Positions 1-9,186 of a stretch of DNA of 22,500 bases are shown piece by piece. Numbering within the stretch: position 1 is the first letter of the stretch; each line of letters begins with the position of its first letter. Origin of the DNA: Actinidia chinensis (Eukaryota > Streptophyta > Magnoliopsida > Ericales > Actinidiaceae); contig CM018906.1 of NCBI GenBank assembly GCA_009663005.1, positions 694,792-717,291 of the forward strand, in the 5' to 3' direction. Under the pieces are notes generated by a model, which worked only from the letters and a program-made list of their open reading frames with translations, was not told the origin of the DNA and made no database searches. A program made the translations under genes and the position numbers.

Positions 1-143
1 TTGTTCAAATTGTAGACGGACGCTAAATGTCGGGGTTGATTGCAATAGTTTATATAGTTGAGGGTGCAAAGTGCAAAAATCATTAATTAGGGGGCAAAGT
101 AGGAATTGTTCAATACTTTGAGGGGGCAAAGTGCAATCTACCC
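1..143. mobile_element. Terminal part of a repetitive element, cut by the left edge
   Basis: Three near-identical phrases follow each other: GGGTGCAAAGTGCAA at 62, a GGGGCAAAGT version at 90, and GGGGGCAAAGTGCAA at 122. The block ends in ATCTACCCT at 135-143. Read on the minus strand the end is AGGGTAGATTGCACTTTG, the form of a terminal inverted repeat of plant DNA elements. The partner terminus would lie left of the window, so class and length cannot be fixed. Confidence 0.4.
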
Positions 144-1650
144 TTTCTTTTTTTTTTTTCATTCATAGTTAGAACTGCAAGTTGTGTTTATTTCTTGTTG
201 TACTCCATTATTATCTTTCATTGATGATGTACAAAAAAAAATTGAACTCCAGCGTTTTATATTTGCCAGTTCGGTGGGGTTCCCAGTACAAGGAATCTCA
301 GTAGTGGACCTAGTGGTGAAAGAGGGATTGTTTACAATTTTTTTTCTCTATGGAAATTGACATTTTTATCTCTCTCTATTTTAACCATGAACGGGTGATT
401 TCAAGGGTTAGACTTTTTAGGAATTATTCTTCGGTGGGTGCTATATAAACTATTCGCTTTAACTTATGTAACGGGAAAGATTCGAGACTCGGGGAATGAA
501 ATCCAAAGTTTTTTTCACTTAACCAACCTCTTGGATTAAAATATAAGAAATTATAATTTTGTGCACCCTAATTTGATCAAAATTTTCACACTCAATTACT
601 CTCGTCAATTTAAAAAAAAAAAACTCTTGTTAAGAGAAATTTAAAAAGTCTAAGATTTTGCTAGCATGGTTAAAAAAATTTATTAAAAAATCAGTAGATT
701 TCTTTGCTCAAATTTACTGAGATTGAAAAGAAAGATGGAGAGAGACAAATACTGTGGTGGGTTTATATTTGTTTGCCGAATAAAGTTGGAATTGGATAAA
801 GAAAATCCACCAGGACCACAAAATACTGTTTGGGTTGTCAATAGGAGACCTAACTGTTAATCAAATGGAGACAAATGTATATGAGAAAAATCCCAGTGAC
901 AGCTAAAAGTCCAAAGTGAGGTGGGCTTTGAAATACACATTTGTTCTCGTATTTATATAAATTCTCTCATATGACGTGCGTGAACCCCTCAAGGGCCTCA
1001 ACATAGAGGTATCTAGTGGAAAAACGTCTTAAATTAAGGGTTAGTATGTTTGCTACGTGTAGAAGATGCTAGAAAAGTGACATATAGTATTTCTTGCGCT
1101 ACATATATTTTTGTTATCCCTTTGTTTCAGATTTTGAGATCTGTAATACCTAAAAGCACACTGTCCCATGGTGTTTTTTGATGGGTTCATCATTGGCCCA
1201 TCTATATAATTTAAATCGTTTATTCTCATTAGTACATAATCTATGAAAAAAAGTCAGAATATAAAAAAATTAACATATCTGTAAAACACTATATATAAGG
1301 GTACAAATTCTTTTACACGTGTTATGTAGACCTCATCTACCGTGTGTGGGGCTCGTATGTCATATGTGAAAAAGTGTATGCCCGAGGGAGAATTTGAGAG
1401 AGACCGCACTATGGATAAAAAAATGTTTGCGATTTCCACTATTCTTTTTCTCATAGTACGTTTTGAATTTTATTAAGATAAATTTATCCAAATACTCAAT
1501 TTTACTAAAATATTTTTATTACAAGAAAGAACATTTAAAAAAAATTATTATAATAAAGAAAAAAATAGTGTCATTAAAAAAAGAGTGTGATATTAAATAA
1601 ATCAATAATGTTCACTGTATACAAATTAAAGGGTGTAGGTGGAAATTAAA
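144..1650. other. AT-rich intergenic DNA, no gene seen
   Basis: No long reading frame or splice-consistent coding segment is visible. The stretch has many A/T runs. A TATATATAAGG motif lies near 1290 and an ACACGTGT palindrome (G-box core) near 1314. Both could belong to the promoter of the NF-YA locus downstream, but a core promoter cannot be placed from sequence alone. Confidence 0.5.
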
Positions 1651-1659
1651 AAGCAGAAA

Positions 1660-1805
1660 AAGAAAAGGCAGAGTCTAATTAGCAGCAGCAAAGCGAAGAA
1701 GATAAGGGAGGGAGGCATGTAGCTTTCTAGAGAGAGAGAGGTTTGAAGAAAGGAGACATGTAAGACTCCATCCCAACATTCCCATCATTCACCCAAATCC
1801 CAAAG
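1660..1805 (+). promoter_or_regulatory. Possible 5' leader exon of the NF-YA gene
   Basis: This purine-rich stretch has AGCAGCAGCA, a (GA)n run at 1729-1740 and a C-rich tail. It ends at a plausible donor, CAAAG|GTCTCT, after 1805. A plausible acceptor, CCCCAG, is at 2449-2454. NF-YA genes commonly have a spliced leader, so I infer a leader exon here joined to 2455 onward. The start is approximate. An alternative is that transcription begins near 2520, making this only upstream DNA. Confidence 0.4.
1717..1763 (+). promoter_or_regulatory. Two start-stop (AUG-stop) minimal uORFs in the putative leader
   Basis: ATGTAG at 1717-1722 and ATGTAA at 1758-1763 are start codons followed at once by stops, both inside the putative leader exon. 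If transcribed, such elements can stall ribosomes and reduce downstream initiation. Longer uORFs also occur near the first candidate start: an ATG near 2617 opens 13 codons and one near 2665 opens three. Translation of these is inferred. Confidence 0.35.
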
Positions 1806-2464
1806 GTCTCTCTATGTGCCCTTAACTTTTATCTTTCTTTGGGTCTATTCTGCATCTAATTCTCCCATTTTACGGGACTTGCACACACAAGCATATATGG
1901 ATTTTGTATGTTGACAGTGTTTGAAATCATTTGTCTTCTTTTGGGCTTTGATTTATGGAATGTAATTGGAACTTAAGATGGTTGATTGTTGTTTCGATTG
2001 TTGTTGCTGTTGAGAAAATGGAGCTTCTGAGTATTGGGTAACTGTTGCATGTGTTGATTTTGGAGTTTTACCTATTTTGACCCTTTTGATCATTTATATC
2101 TTTGCCTTTTCTCAAGTTATATACTATTTTGTTGGGGGCATGTTGTGACAGTTGTGTCATATATATTTGTTTTGGTTCACCACGGAAGAAACTATACATC
2201 ATTTCGAATTTTGATCATCAGGGGATGGTGCAGATTCCAGAACCTTTTATATGATAATTTCTGTGATAACCTAAATGGGTATACGAATCAAAAAGGGTTA
2301 ATCAATTACCTAAATTAGTTGGAAATATTGAATGAGTGAAGGCATGCATTGTGTCTGGGCCCATATAGTAGGTACCTTTGAAGTCTAATTAACTGTTTGC
2401 AGATATGTAAAAATTCTAACCTGCCTATAATTTGTTGCATCTCTCAATCCCCAGGTTTCTCAAA

Positions 2465-2517
2465 GGCCCATATATAGTGTGTGGGTGTGGGTGTGGGTGT
2501 GGGTGGGAGGATAAATA
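2465..2517 (+). promoter_or_regulatory. Possible core promoter elements and GTGTGG repeat
   Basis: GGCCCA (2465-2470, TCP/site II type) runs directly into TATATA. It is followed by a short GTGTGG tandem repeat (about 2477-2508) and an ATAAATA box (2511-2517). Downstream, AATTAGGGTT and CTAGGGTTT are telo-box-like leader motifs common in plants. This could be an alternative promoter of the NF-YA locus, or simply the start of its second leader exon (acceptor at 2453-2454). Confidence 0.35.
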
Positions 2518-2818
2518 CAAAGGCGCTGAAAATGAAAGGGGGAAAGGGATTAGGGCCTCCAAAATTAGGTTTCTCTCTCTCTAATAAATATCAAATTGGT
2601 AAAATTAGGGTTCGAATGCTGCAAATTACTAGGGTTTCACACCAAATCGGAGAGTAAATCTGCAATGCTTTGGTGATTGAGAAGGAATATGGATGCTCCT
2701 TCTCGATATGGTATGTTTCCCACTTTTTTTTTTGTTTATCAATGGTAATCTTTGATTTCCTGCAAGACACTATTGTAATGTGATTAAGAACTAATCTCCT
2801 GTAATACTATTCTACTTC

Positions 2819-2865
2819 CGTCATCAATTTGACGGGAGTTAACGTCGGTGGGCAAATTGATGACG
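2819..2865. repeat. Perfect 13-bp inverted repeat
   Basis: CGTCATCAATTTG (2819-2831) is exactly complementary to CAAATTGATGACG (2853-2865), separated by 21 bases. It lies in the first large intron of the NF-YA locus. It could be the core of a small decayed TIR element. No target duplication was recognised. Confidence 0.6.
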
Positions 2866-3688
2866 ATTTCAAAAGGTCAGAGGTTTAACTGATATTTTTC
2901 AAAAGAAGGTGTGTATGAGATATTTGGGTAAAAGTTTAGGGGAGATTTTGATTTTTTCTCGAGAAAGAAAGATCAGGTGCTCTGGATTGTTTCTTTTGAC
3001 TGCTTATGGATACAAAATTGCAATGGTTGATCAAACTAGTAGATGTCTTTCAAAGGCCTCTGTTAAGTTTAACAAGAGGATTATAGGGGCTACAATTTAA
3101 ATTGTGCGAGTTGAAAAACATCTAGTGCATTGTTTATGGTTCAGAACAGATTATTATGTAATTTAGATGGTAGTTTAGAAAAAGTCTGCAGATTAAATTT
3201 TCTTAATATATTTTTTCTTCTCTCTCATGTTGTGAGATCTATGCACTTTCATAGTGGTGTTTGTTTTCCGTCAAAGCTAGAAGCTACAGAAGGAGTCAAG
3301 ATTTGCGATGATCCCCAACTGTTATTTAAGTGACTGGTAACTAACGGGCTGATATGATTTATCTTCTCATTTTTGCTTTTCTTTATAAATTTATTCTCAT
3401 GGCTGAGCATGCAAGAAGGTATAGACAACATACCAATATAAATACTGTCTGTGCATTCAAATTCCTTTTGGAGCTGGACCAATCTTAAATAATATATTAA
3501 AATTGCCTCCCAAACAGTAAACATGATGAACCATGCCATGTGATTTTCTTTTTCTCATTTTCATTTTTCTTCTCTATTTTTCGGTGGTTTTAGCGAGGTG
3601 GTGCTAATCAACTATCTGCTGAAGCTTTGTAGGAGTTAAACTAATTGAATATCTAGAATTTTCACCCGGAACCAATTTTATTCCAACT

Positions 3689-4077
3689 TGTTGAGTTCTT
3701 TTGTGGAGTCTAGTTTGTATTGATCCGGATGATGACCCGACCCGAAATAATATTGCGTGGTTTTAAATGGAATTTTCAATGAAGCTTAGTCCATGGAGCG
3801 GAGGCTTGGGCCGATAGGCCCAAAGCTGAAAAAAAATTGGACTTATTTTGTAGCCCGCTGTTTTGGTGTTTGGGGTTAAAAACGCGTACATTGTATGGCC
3901 GTATTGTAACACTCTCTCTCAATAGTGAAATCCCTCCAGTTTCGTGGACGTAGGCAAAATTGCCGAATCACGTAAAATCTGTGTGTCTTACTTTTACTTC
4001 TTATTGTTTGATGTTCTTGGTTTGTTTTTCGATTGTGTGTGTTTGTCTATGGGTTTAAAACGAGTTAAATCCTAACA
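3689..4077 (+). mobile_element. Solo LTR, probably Copia-type, in an NF-YA intron
   Basis: The 389-bp unit begins TGTTGAG, ends CCTAACA and is flanked on both sides by CAACT (3684-3688 and 4078-4082), a perfect 5-bp target duplication. Near its 3' end it has GTGGACGTAGGCAAAATTGC followed by a CGAATCACGTAAA segment, a phrase typical of plant Copia LTRs. There is no second LTR, primer-binding site or gag-pol sequence, so it is a solo LTR left by recombination. It lies 65 bp upstream of the next exon, in the same orientation as the gene. Confidence 0.82.
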
Positions 4078-4147
4078 CAACTTCCCCAATCATTCATTGT
4101 CATATACCAGCTTGATATCTGCTCTTTTGGTTGTTCTTTCTCTTTAG

Positions 4148-6350
4148 GAGCCTGTTGTGGGTCAAATTAAGTCAGCTGCATTGATGGGAACCCAGGATTG
4201 TGTTCTACCTCCTTCGCAAGTTAATTATATACCATCCTTTGTAAGCAGGATAAAGCTATGTTAATTATAATTTGATTTTTACTCGTTCGTTTTATCATTT
4301 GAAGTGAGTAGTAATGTCTTGCTGCTCCAGGCTTGCGTTCCTCTTTCTTACCCAGATCCATACTTTCGTGGGTTACTGGCTGCTTATGGGCCAGACTATG
4401 GTAAGTACGTACGATAATATGTCAACCCTGATTCATTGTTTTTTTTTCTGTCCATACTAATTGCAGATTAGTAACATCTCACGCAATATAAACAAATGAC
4501 AGTACTTGCTTTGAATTTCAGATTCCCTCAATTTATGGGAACTGGAATGTGTTTCTTGAGGAACTTCCGAACTTGTTTAAACTTTAAGTTTCTGAAATAT
4601 TGGTCTCAATTGATTCTACAAAGTTCTGAAATTTTTTTATTACTCTATTCGTGTACAACGAAAATGAATTAATCACTAGAAGGTGATACTAATTGACGAC
4701 GTCACTTTTGCTTTATCCATATGGAGAGCACATGTTCAAACAGACCACTCAAATGGTGAAAACACTGGAAATTTCTTCAGACCAAATGACGTTTTCATTG
4801 GAAGGGTGGTGACGTGGTATGACATTCAAATGGCTACCATACGGGGAAAATCATTAATAAATACGACACGACAAACAACGCTCTCGTTCAAATGTGAAGT
4901 GTTCTGTTTTGGAAAAGTTTCGGTTCAAATCCAGTGCAACCAATCTAAATTGGTTCTAAGGTCCTAGCCCAAAAAGCTTGATGCTGCAAATGATAACTTC
5001 TTACAGGTCTTTGCTACACTCATTTCATCTGCTTCACTTGTTTTCATAAAGTAGAAAAGGAGAATGCAACATGTGAGTACTATTCGTGGTCCACTTGAAA
5101 AAAAATCATGCTCCTTGTGTTAGTATAATATGAAGATCATCCACCTTCAGTGTTAATTCTCTCTCCCTCTCTCTCTCTCTCTATCAATATATATATTTAT
5201 TGAGGTGCGGCTAGACTCTACACTCTAGACCGTCCTTTTTTCCTAGTAGGACCTTCCGTAGCATTCATGCATAATCGGTTCTTTGAAGCACGCACATAAC
5301 ATATATTATGCTGCCCTTACGGATTCTTCAGAGTTAATAAAGGAGGATTATGAAGAACTATGCCATTCTAGTTATATTTTATACTTTCTTTTGAACTTTG
5401 CATCTGCTTTGTTCTTATTCTTCTATGTTTTTCTTCCCTCAATGGCTTTTTTTTTTTATTATGGCAAGGTTTCTAGTCTTATAATTGGGCATCTTTTATG
5501 AAGTCTAACACCACGCTCAGCAATATATAATTCATGTTAAATTAGGATGTTTCTGCCACTGGATTCCACAATCCAGTGGTTGTAAGGATGCGATTTTCTT
5601 GTCCTTGAATACATCTATGACCTGCTAGTTTATTTAACCCCACCAGTTATGGTGTTAACTACCAAAGATGTGTTCTAACTGCAACCCTTTATGATATACT
5701 TACCATTGAAGTTTCACCAGATTCATCATCCCCAAATGCTGGGGATGGAACCTGCTCGAGTGCTGCTGCCTCTTAATCTTCCACAGGACGAGCCCATATA
5801 TGTCAATCCAAAACAATATCGTGCAATTCTCAGGCGTAGAGAATACCGTGCCAAGCTCGAGGCTCAAAACAAACTCTTCAAAGCTCGAAAGGTACGAGCC
5901 CTTTTTGGTCTCCTTTCCTTTGTACTCTCCTCCAGTGGTGCTGTGGATGTTTGACCCAAAAAGCATTATTCCCTGATCAACTCTCTCTCTCTCTCTCTCT
6001 CTCAGCCTTATCTCCACGAGTCCCGCCATCTACATGCGTTGAAGAGGGCTAGAGGATCTGGTGGGCGATTTGTCAACACAAAGAAGATCGAAGAATCCAA
6101 GCCTTCCACAGCCAATGGACAAGACATATTTGGCTCGAGCCAGCTCCATTTTGCCACTAACATGTTAGAATCTGAAGTTTGTCAGCCAGAACATTGCAAA
6201 GAGGGTGCTTCAACAACCTCTTGTTCTGACCTCACGAGTGCCTCCAACAGTGTGTGTTTGTGTTCCAGCAGCAAGAATTCGGGTTCTCTGTTTACCCTTC
6301 TTGCATCGGTGGGAACCCACACCCTCTCTCAGGCCACTGGTGACGCATGA
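4148..6350 (+). CDS. NF-YA (HAP2/CBF-B) CCAAT-binding factor subunit, apparently degenerate
   Basis: NF-YA joins the NF-YB/NF-YC dimer in the nucleus and gives CCAAT specificity. Four exons are recognisable: 4148-4240 (starts EPVVGQ), 4331-4400 (ACVPLSYPDPYFRGLLAAYG), 5721-5891 (IHHPQM to KLFKARK, subunit-association helix) and 6006-6350 (PYLHESRHLHALKRARGSGG, DNA-binding part). Oddities: 4331-4400 ends in phase 1 while 5721 needs phase 0, so normal splicing hits TAA at 5774. The core reads VNPKQY and RRRE where the family has VNAKQY and RRRQ. The C-terminus leaves the family frame near 6250-6262. The usual N-terminal exon is not found. A candidate start exon (ATG 2689, donor after 2710) is also out of phase with 4148. 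An internal ATG at 5736 could give about 166 residues with the whole conserved core. Family assignment is certain; function is doubtful. Confidence 0.8.
5158..5184. repeat. CT-rich microsatellite in an NF-YA intron
   Basis: A run of CTCTCTC with one CCC interruption, followed by ATATATAT. It lies inside the 1.3-kb intron between the exons at 4331 and 5721. No coding or splice role is apparent. Confidence 0.75.
5981..6003 (+). repeat. (CT)n microsatellite serving as a polypyrimidine tract
   Basis: About eleven CT units run straight into CAG|CCT, the acceptor of the last NF-YA exon at 6006. The microsatellite is therefore the pyrimidine tract itself, and its length variation could alter acceptor strength. 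That effect is inferred. Confidence 0.8.
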
Positions 6351-6391
6351 GACCGACACCGGTTGAATCAGCAGTGCGGATGCTGTTGATA

Positions 6392-6412
6392 TAGGGAAGT
6401 CATCCTTGGCTA
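6392..6412 (+). promoter_or_regulatory. miR169 target site in the NF-YA 3' UTR
   Basis: The 21-nt window contains AAGTCATCCTTGGCT, the core of the miR169 complement. Against the site expected for miR169a-type sequences it differs at only three positions (2, 5 and 21, counted 5' to 3' on the target). The site sits 42 bp after the stop, where plant NF-YA transcripts usually carry it. Cleavage by miR169 would lower transcript level. This strongly supports the NF-YA identification. Confidence 0.88.
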
Positions 6413-7273
6413 TGTTAATTTGTTTTGTTACGTTGCTCGACTTGGCTTTGCCGATAACAGGATACACGGAGGGTTGGCTACGTGCCACTTGCAATTTGGA
6501 AAACCATCACGATTTAAGTAGGTTATGGGTTATTGGACAAGTAATCAACATAATGGCTCCAGCATGTTGATTACTGTTTCAGCTTAATATCCAGGTGTGT
6601 TTAGTTTTTGCCTAGATTATTTGCTTTGGTTCTGAGGATCTGTGATTACCATAGCACATCAAGCTGAGACCGAAAGATAAGACTTGGAATAAAATCAGTA
6701 AAATTCTAGTATAAGTTGAAGAAAAAATCATGAATTGGGTGTCATTGCAATGGCAAGGAGGGTTTTCGTGTGAAATACTTTCCTTTCATGAGACGCAGGG
6801 TTGTGAAATAGTTGTTAACTTGATTATCATGAGCTTGCAGGAGTCTGATGCATGCTTGAATATCACGTCTAGTGATTGAACCAATGGGGACGGAATTGGA
6901 TACCTAAGTTAATTTGGAATCACATTCCTCAACGCGATTCTCCTTTTAGGTTCGGATGACTCAGATCTCACTTATTCATTCATGCTATACTAGTCAACCA
7001 AATTCAAATTCAGCTCTTTATTTTGTACCGAATTAGAGATATTCAAGTCTAACACACAAGGTTGCCAAAATACAACACTAAAACTTAAAAATCAAGACCT
7101 TTCTTTGCCATTTTGGGTTTGGGCATCCAGAGAACTGTGATTGTCTCTTCGTATGCTATATGACTAAGTGAATTATTAGGGCTCTTAAATGCTCTTTGGA
7201 CATGATTCTTGCATTGTTGTTTACTGGGTAGCGTCTCTCTTTATGGTATGTTAGGTGATGCACTTTATCTTGT
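6413..7273 (+). other. NF-YA 3' UTR and intergenic DNA
   Basis: The first 150-200 bases read as a continuing 3' UTR. An AATAAA at 6688-6693 is a candidate polyadenylation signal. The rest has no supported gene, RNA or repeat. Confidence 0.4.
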
Positions 7274-7490
7274 CTTTTTTTATATAACTTGGAGTTCGAC
7301 CCACTGGACCGCCTAATCTAGCGAACCAATCCCAACATTCACAAGCAGGTGTAGGGATTTAAAGCTGAGACAAAATCTCATATGGACTAAATACATAAAT
7401 TGATGACATACAAATGGGAGTCGAACCCGAAACCAAAAATTTCACGAGACTCTTGATGCCCAAGTGACTACTATTCAAGCCAACCCTGGA
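7274..7490 (-). mobile_element. tRNA-derived SINE, minus strand
   Basis: On the minus strand, TGGCTTGAATAG (A-box-like, 7471-7482) is followed about 45 bases later by GGTTCGACTCC (7417-7427). The latter is an exact match to the tRNA B-box consensus GGTTCGANTCC. The body continues about 130 bases and ends in TATATAAAAAAAG, a short A-rich tail. Pol III boxes, spacing and tail are those of a plant SINE. It is not a tRNA gene because no cloverleaf arms follow the B box. Target duplications were not recognised. Confidence 0.65.
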
Positions 7491-8010
7491 ATTATTTGAA
7501 GAAAAATGTTGCAATGCTAAGACCAAGAGAGAAAAAAAACTGACCATCAAAGAAATTATTGAAAATGAAGGGCACTTGGAACATTTGTGTGATCCAATTA
7601 AACTAGATTTTTATAACCGTGGGGTCGACTAATGTTAAAACTAGTTGTGTTTCACCAATTTCCAAAATAGGCTCCAAGATTTGTATTTTAGCTGACCCTC
7701 AAGTAATATGAAGTATGAACCATACGATATCATTCCCCACTTTTTCAAATAAGCACACCACAAGACACCACTTACATTAGTCTCTTTTTTTTCAAATAAT
7801 TTTTAAATAAATTAGTAATTATTCAGTACTTTTGGAGTACCATTTAATATTGCCTTTGTGATGCTCTCTATTAATGACCTATCAAAAAATATTTCGAGTA
7901 GGACAATGTTATTGGGTTCTCATTTGCCACGAGCACAGCAAGCAATGTTGCAAGTTAATTCGGGAGTACCTAACAACTTTCTAAATTAGCACAAGTATGC
8001 AAAAACCGAA
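7491..8010. other. AT-rich intergenic DNA, nothing recognised
   Basis: This stretch has short A/T runs and no coding, RNA or repeat structure that I can support. It separates two SINE-like sequences. Confidence 0.4.
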
Positions 8011-8150
8011 GGGTTGACCTAGTTGGAAAAAAATGCGTTATTATAAAGTAAGACGTTTAAATTCGAGTCTCACCTCGCTCTCTTGTTCCAGTCTTTCTTT
8101 CTGATTCTAATTTATTTATATATATATATAAAAAAAGATTCTTGTGTATA
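8011..8150 (+). mobile_element. Degenerate tRNA-derived SINE, plus strand
   Basis: TGACCTAGTTGG (8015-8026, A-box-like) is followed by AATTCGAGTCTC (8060-8071, a weak B box) and CACCTCGCTCTC. It ends in a (TA)n run and AAAAAAAG at about 8121-8140. Order and spacing fit a plant SINE, but both boxes carry mismatches, so it would be an old copy. Boundaries are approximate. Confidence 0.5.
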
Positions 8151-8565
8151 TAGAATGGTAGGTATTACCATGATAGAGATAGGACAAGTACAGACATCAA
8201 ATGAATTGATGCTCTCTTTACAACTCAAGGACTGAGTGCTTCTATTATATAAATCTCAAGTGATACTCCCAGTATCATGTCAATCCAAGTGGTGGGGCAA
8301 TTAAGAAAACTTAGCAATTAATACTACTAGTCTTCTAAAAGTAGCAATTACCTAACTTTTGTCAATCACAAGATTAATTACATTAACCCCACCCCACCCC
8401 ATTTAATGGATAACCCAATAAAGCAATTCAGATTCCCAGATTTCATTTACTACCAAAGACTAGATCTAGATCGTAATCACTTCTCTGAACTCATGGAATC
8501 TTAAAAAGTCCAAGTGTTAACTTATACTACAAGGCCACCCTAATTAAAGTTCTAGACTTTAAGTA
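8151..8565. other. Intergenic DNA, nothing recognised
   Basis: No ORF with codon structure, RNA gene or terminal repeat is seen. A CCCCACCCCACCCC run lies near 8388-8401. Confidence 0.4.
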
Positions 8566-8930
8566 AGGGTAAATTTCACTATTGGTCCTAGTTTTAATTT
8601 GGACAATTAAAATCCTCAAGTTTTAATCTAGTTCCCATGTAGTACCCTCAATGCCCGTTACCAATTTCAACAGAAGGTATATATGAAAACTCACATGGCC
8701 ACTTTTAGTGACTAAGATGAAATGTCTGTAAAACTACCTTCTATAAATGGTGATATGAGCATCTTGTGCTCGCTTTTCATTCAAATTCTTATCTGGTAAG
8801 TCTAGCATTGACGGAGGACTACATTGGAACTAGATCGAAACTGCAATGTCCTAATTGTTCAAATTAAAATTGTAAAGGCCAAAAGTGAACCCCTTTGGTT
8901 AACCTACATGCCAATGGTGAAATTTACCCT
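8566..8930. mobile_element. MITE-like TIR element, copy 1 (365 bp)
   Basis: The left end is AGGGTAAATTTCACTATTGG and the right end, reverse-complemented, is AGGGTAAATTTCACCATTGG: 19 of 20 bases agree. Each end is flanked by TA, a possible 2-bp target duplication. There is no transposase reading frame, so it is non-autonomous. A diverged relative lies at 10971-11373; both contain a TTGGAACTA segment followed by ATTCAAATTAAAA-like sequence. Superfamily is unassigned; a TA duplication would suit Tc1/mariner. Confidence 0.75.
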
Positions 8931-9186
8931 TAAACGGATCACAAGTTGTGGATGACAAAGAAATATGATCCAAATAAAAAAATATATATATCTCCCTCTA
9001 TATTAACAAAAGTTGCAACCACTTGCATATATCATCATCCTGGGCAAGCAGGCTATCAGAAGGAAGCACAAAAGGGAAGTGAGAAAAAAGGCAAAGACAT
9101 GTCGAAAGAAAATAAAAGTAAAAGGATTTAGACAGAGACCTGAAGAGAAAAACCTTAATCTTCTCCTCCAGTTTTCTTCTGTATGT

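Noticed and set aside
1290..1420. Possible MITE related to the 117-bp element (shared ACGTG, TGTGGGG and CATATGTG words)
   Set aside because: No matching terminal repeats; similarity is limited to short words.
4683..4967. 94-codon plus frame, and GGTTCAAATCC (4922-4932) as a tRNA or SINE B box
   Set aside because: No A box at the right distance and no cloverleaf; the frame lies in an NF-YA intron and has no family similarity.
5700..6029. 109-codon minus-strand frame over NF-YA exons
   Set aside because: Antisense shadow of the exon at 5721 and the CT repeat.
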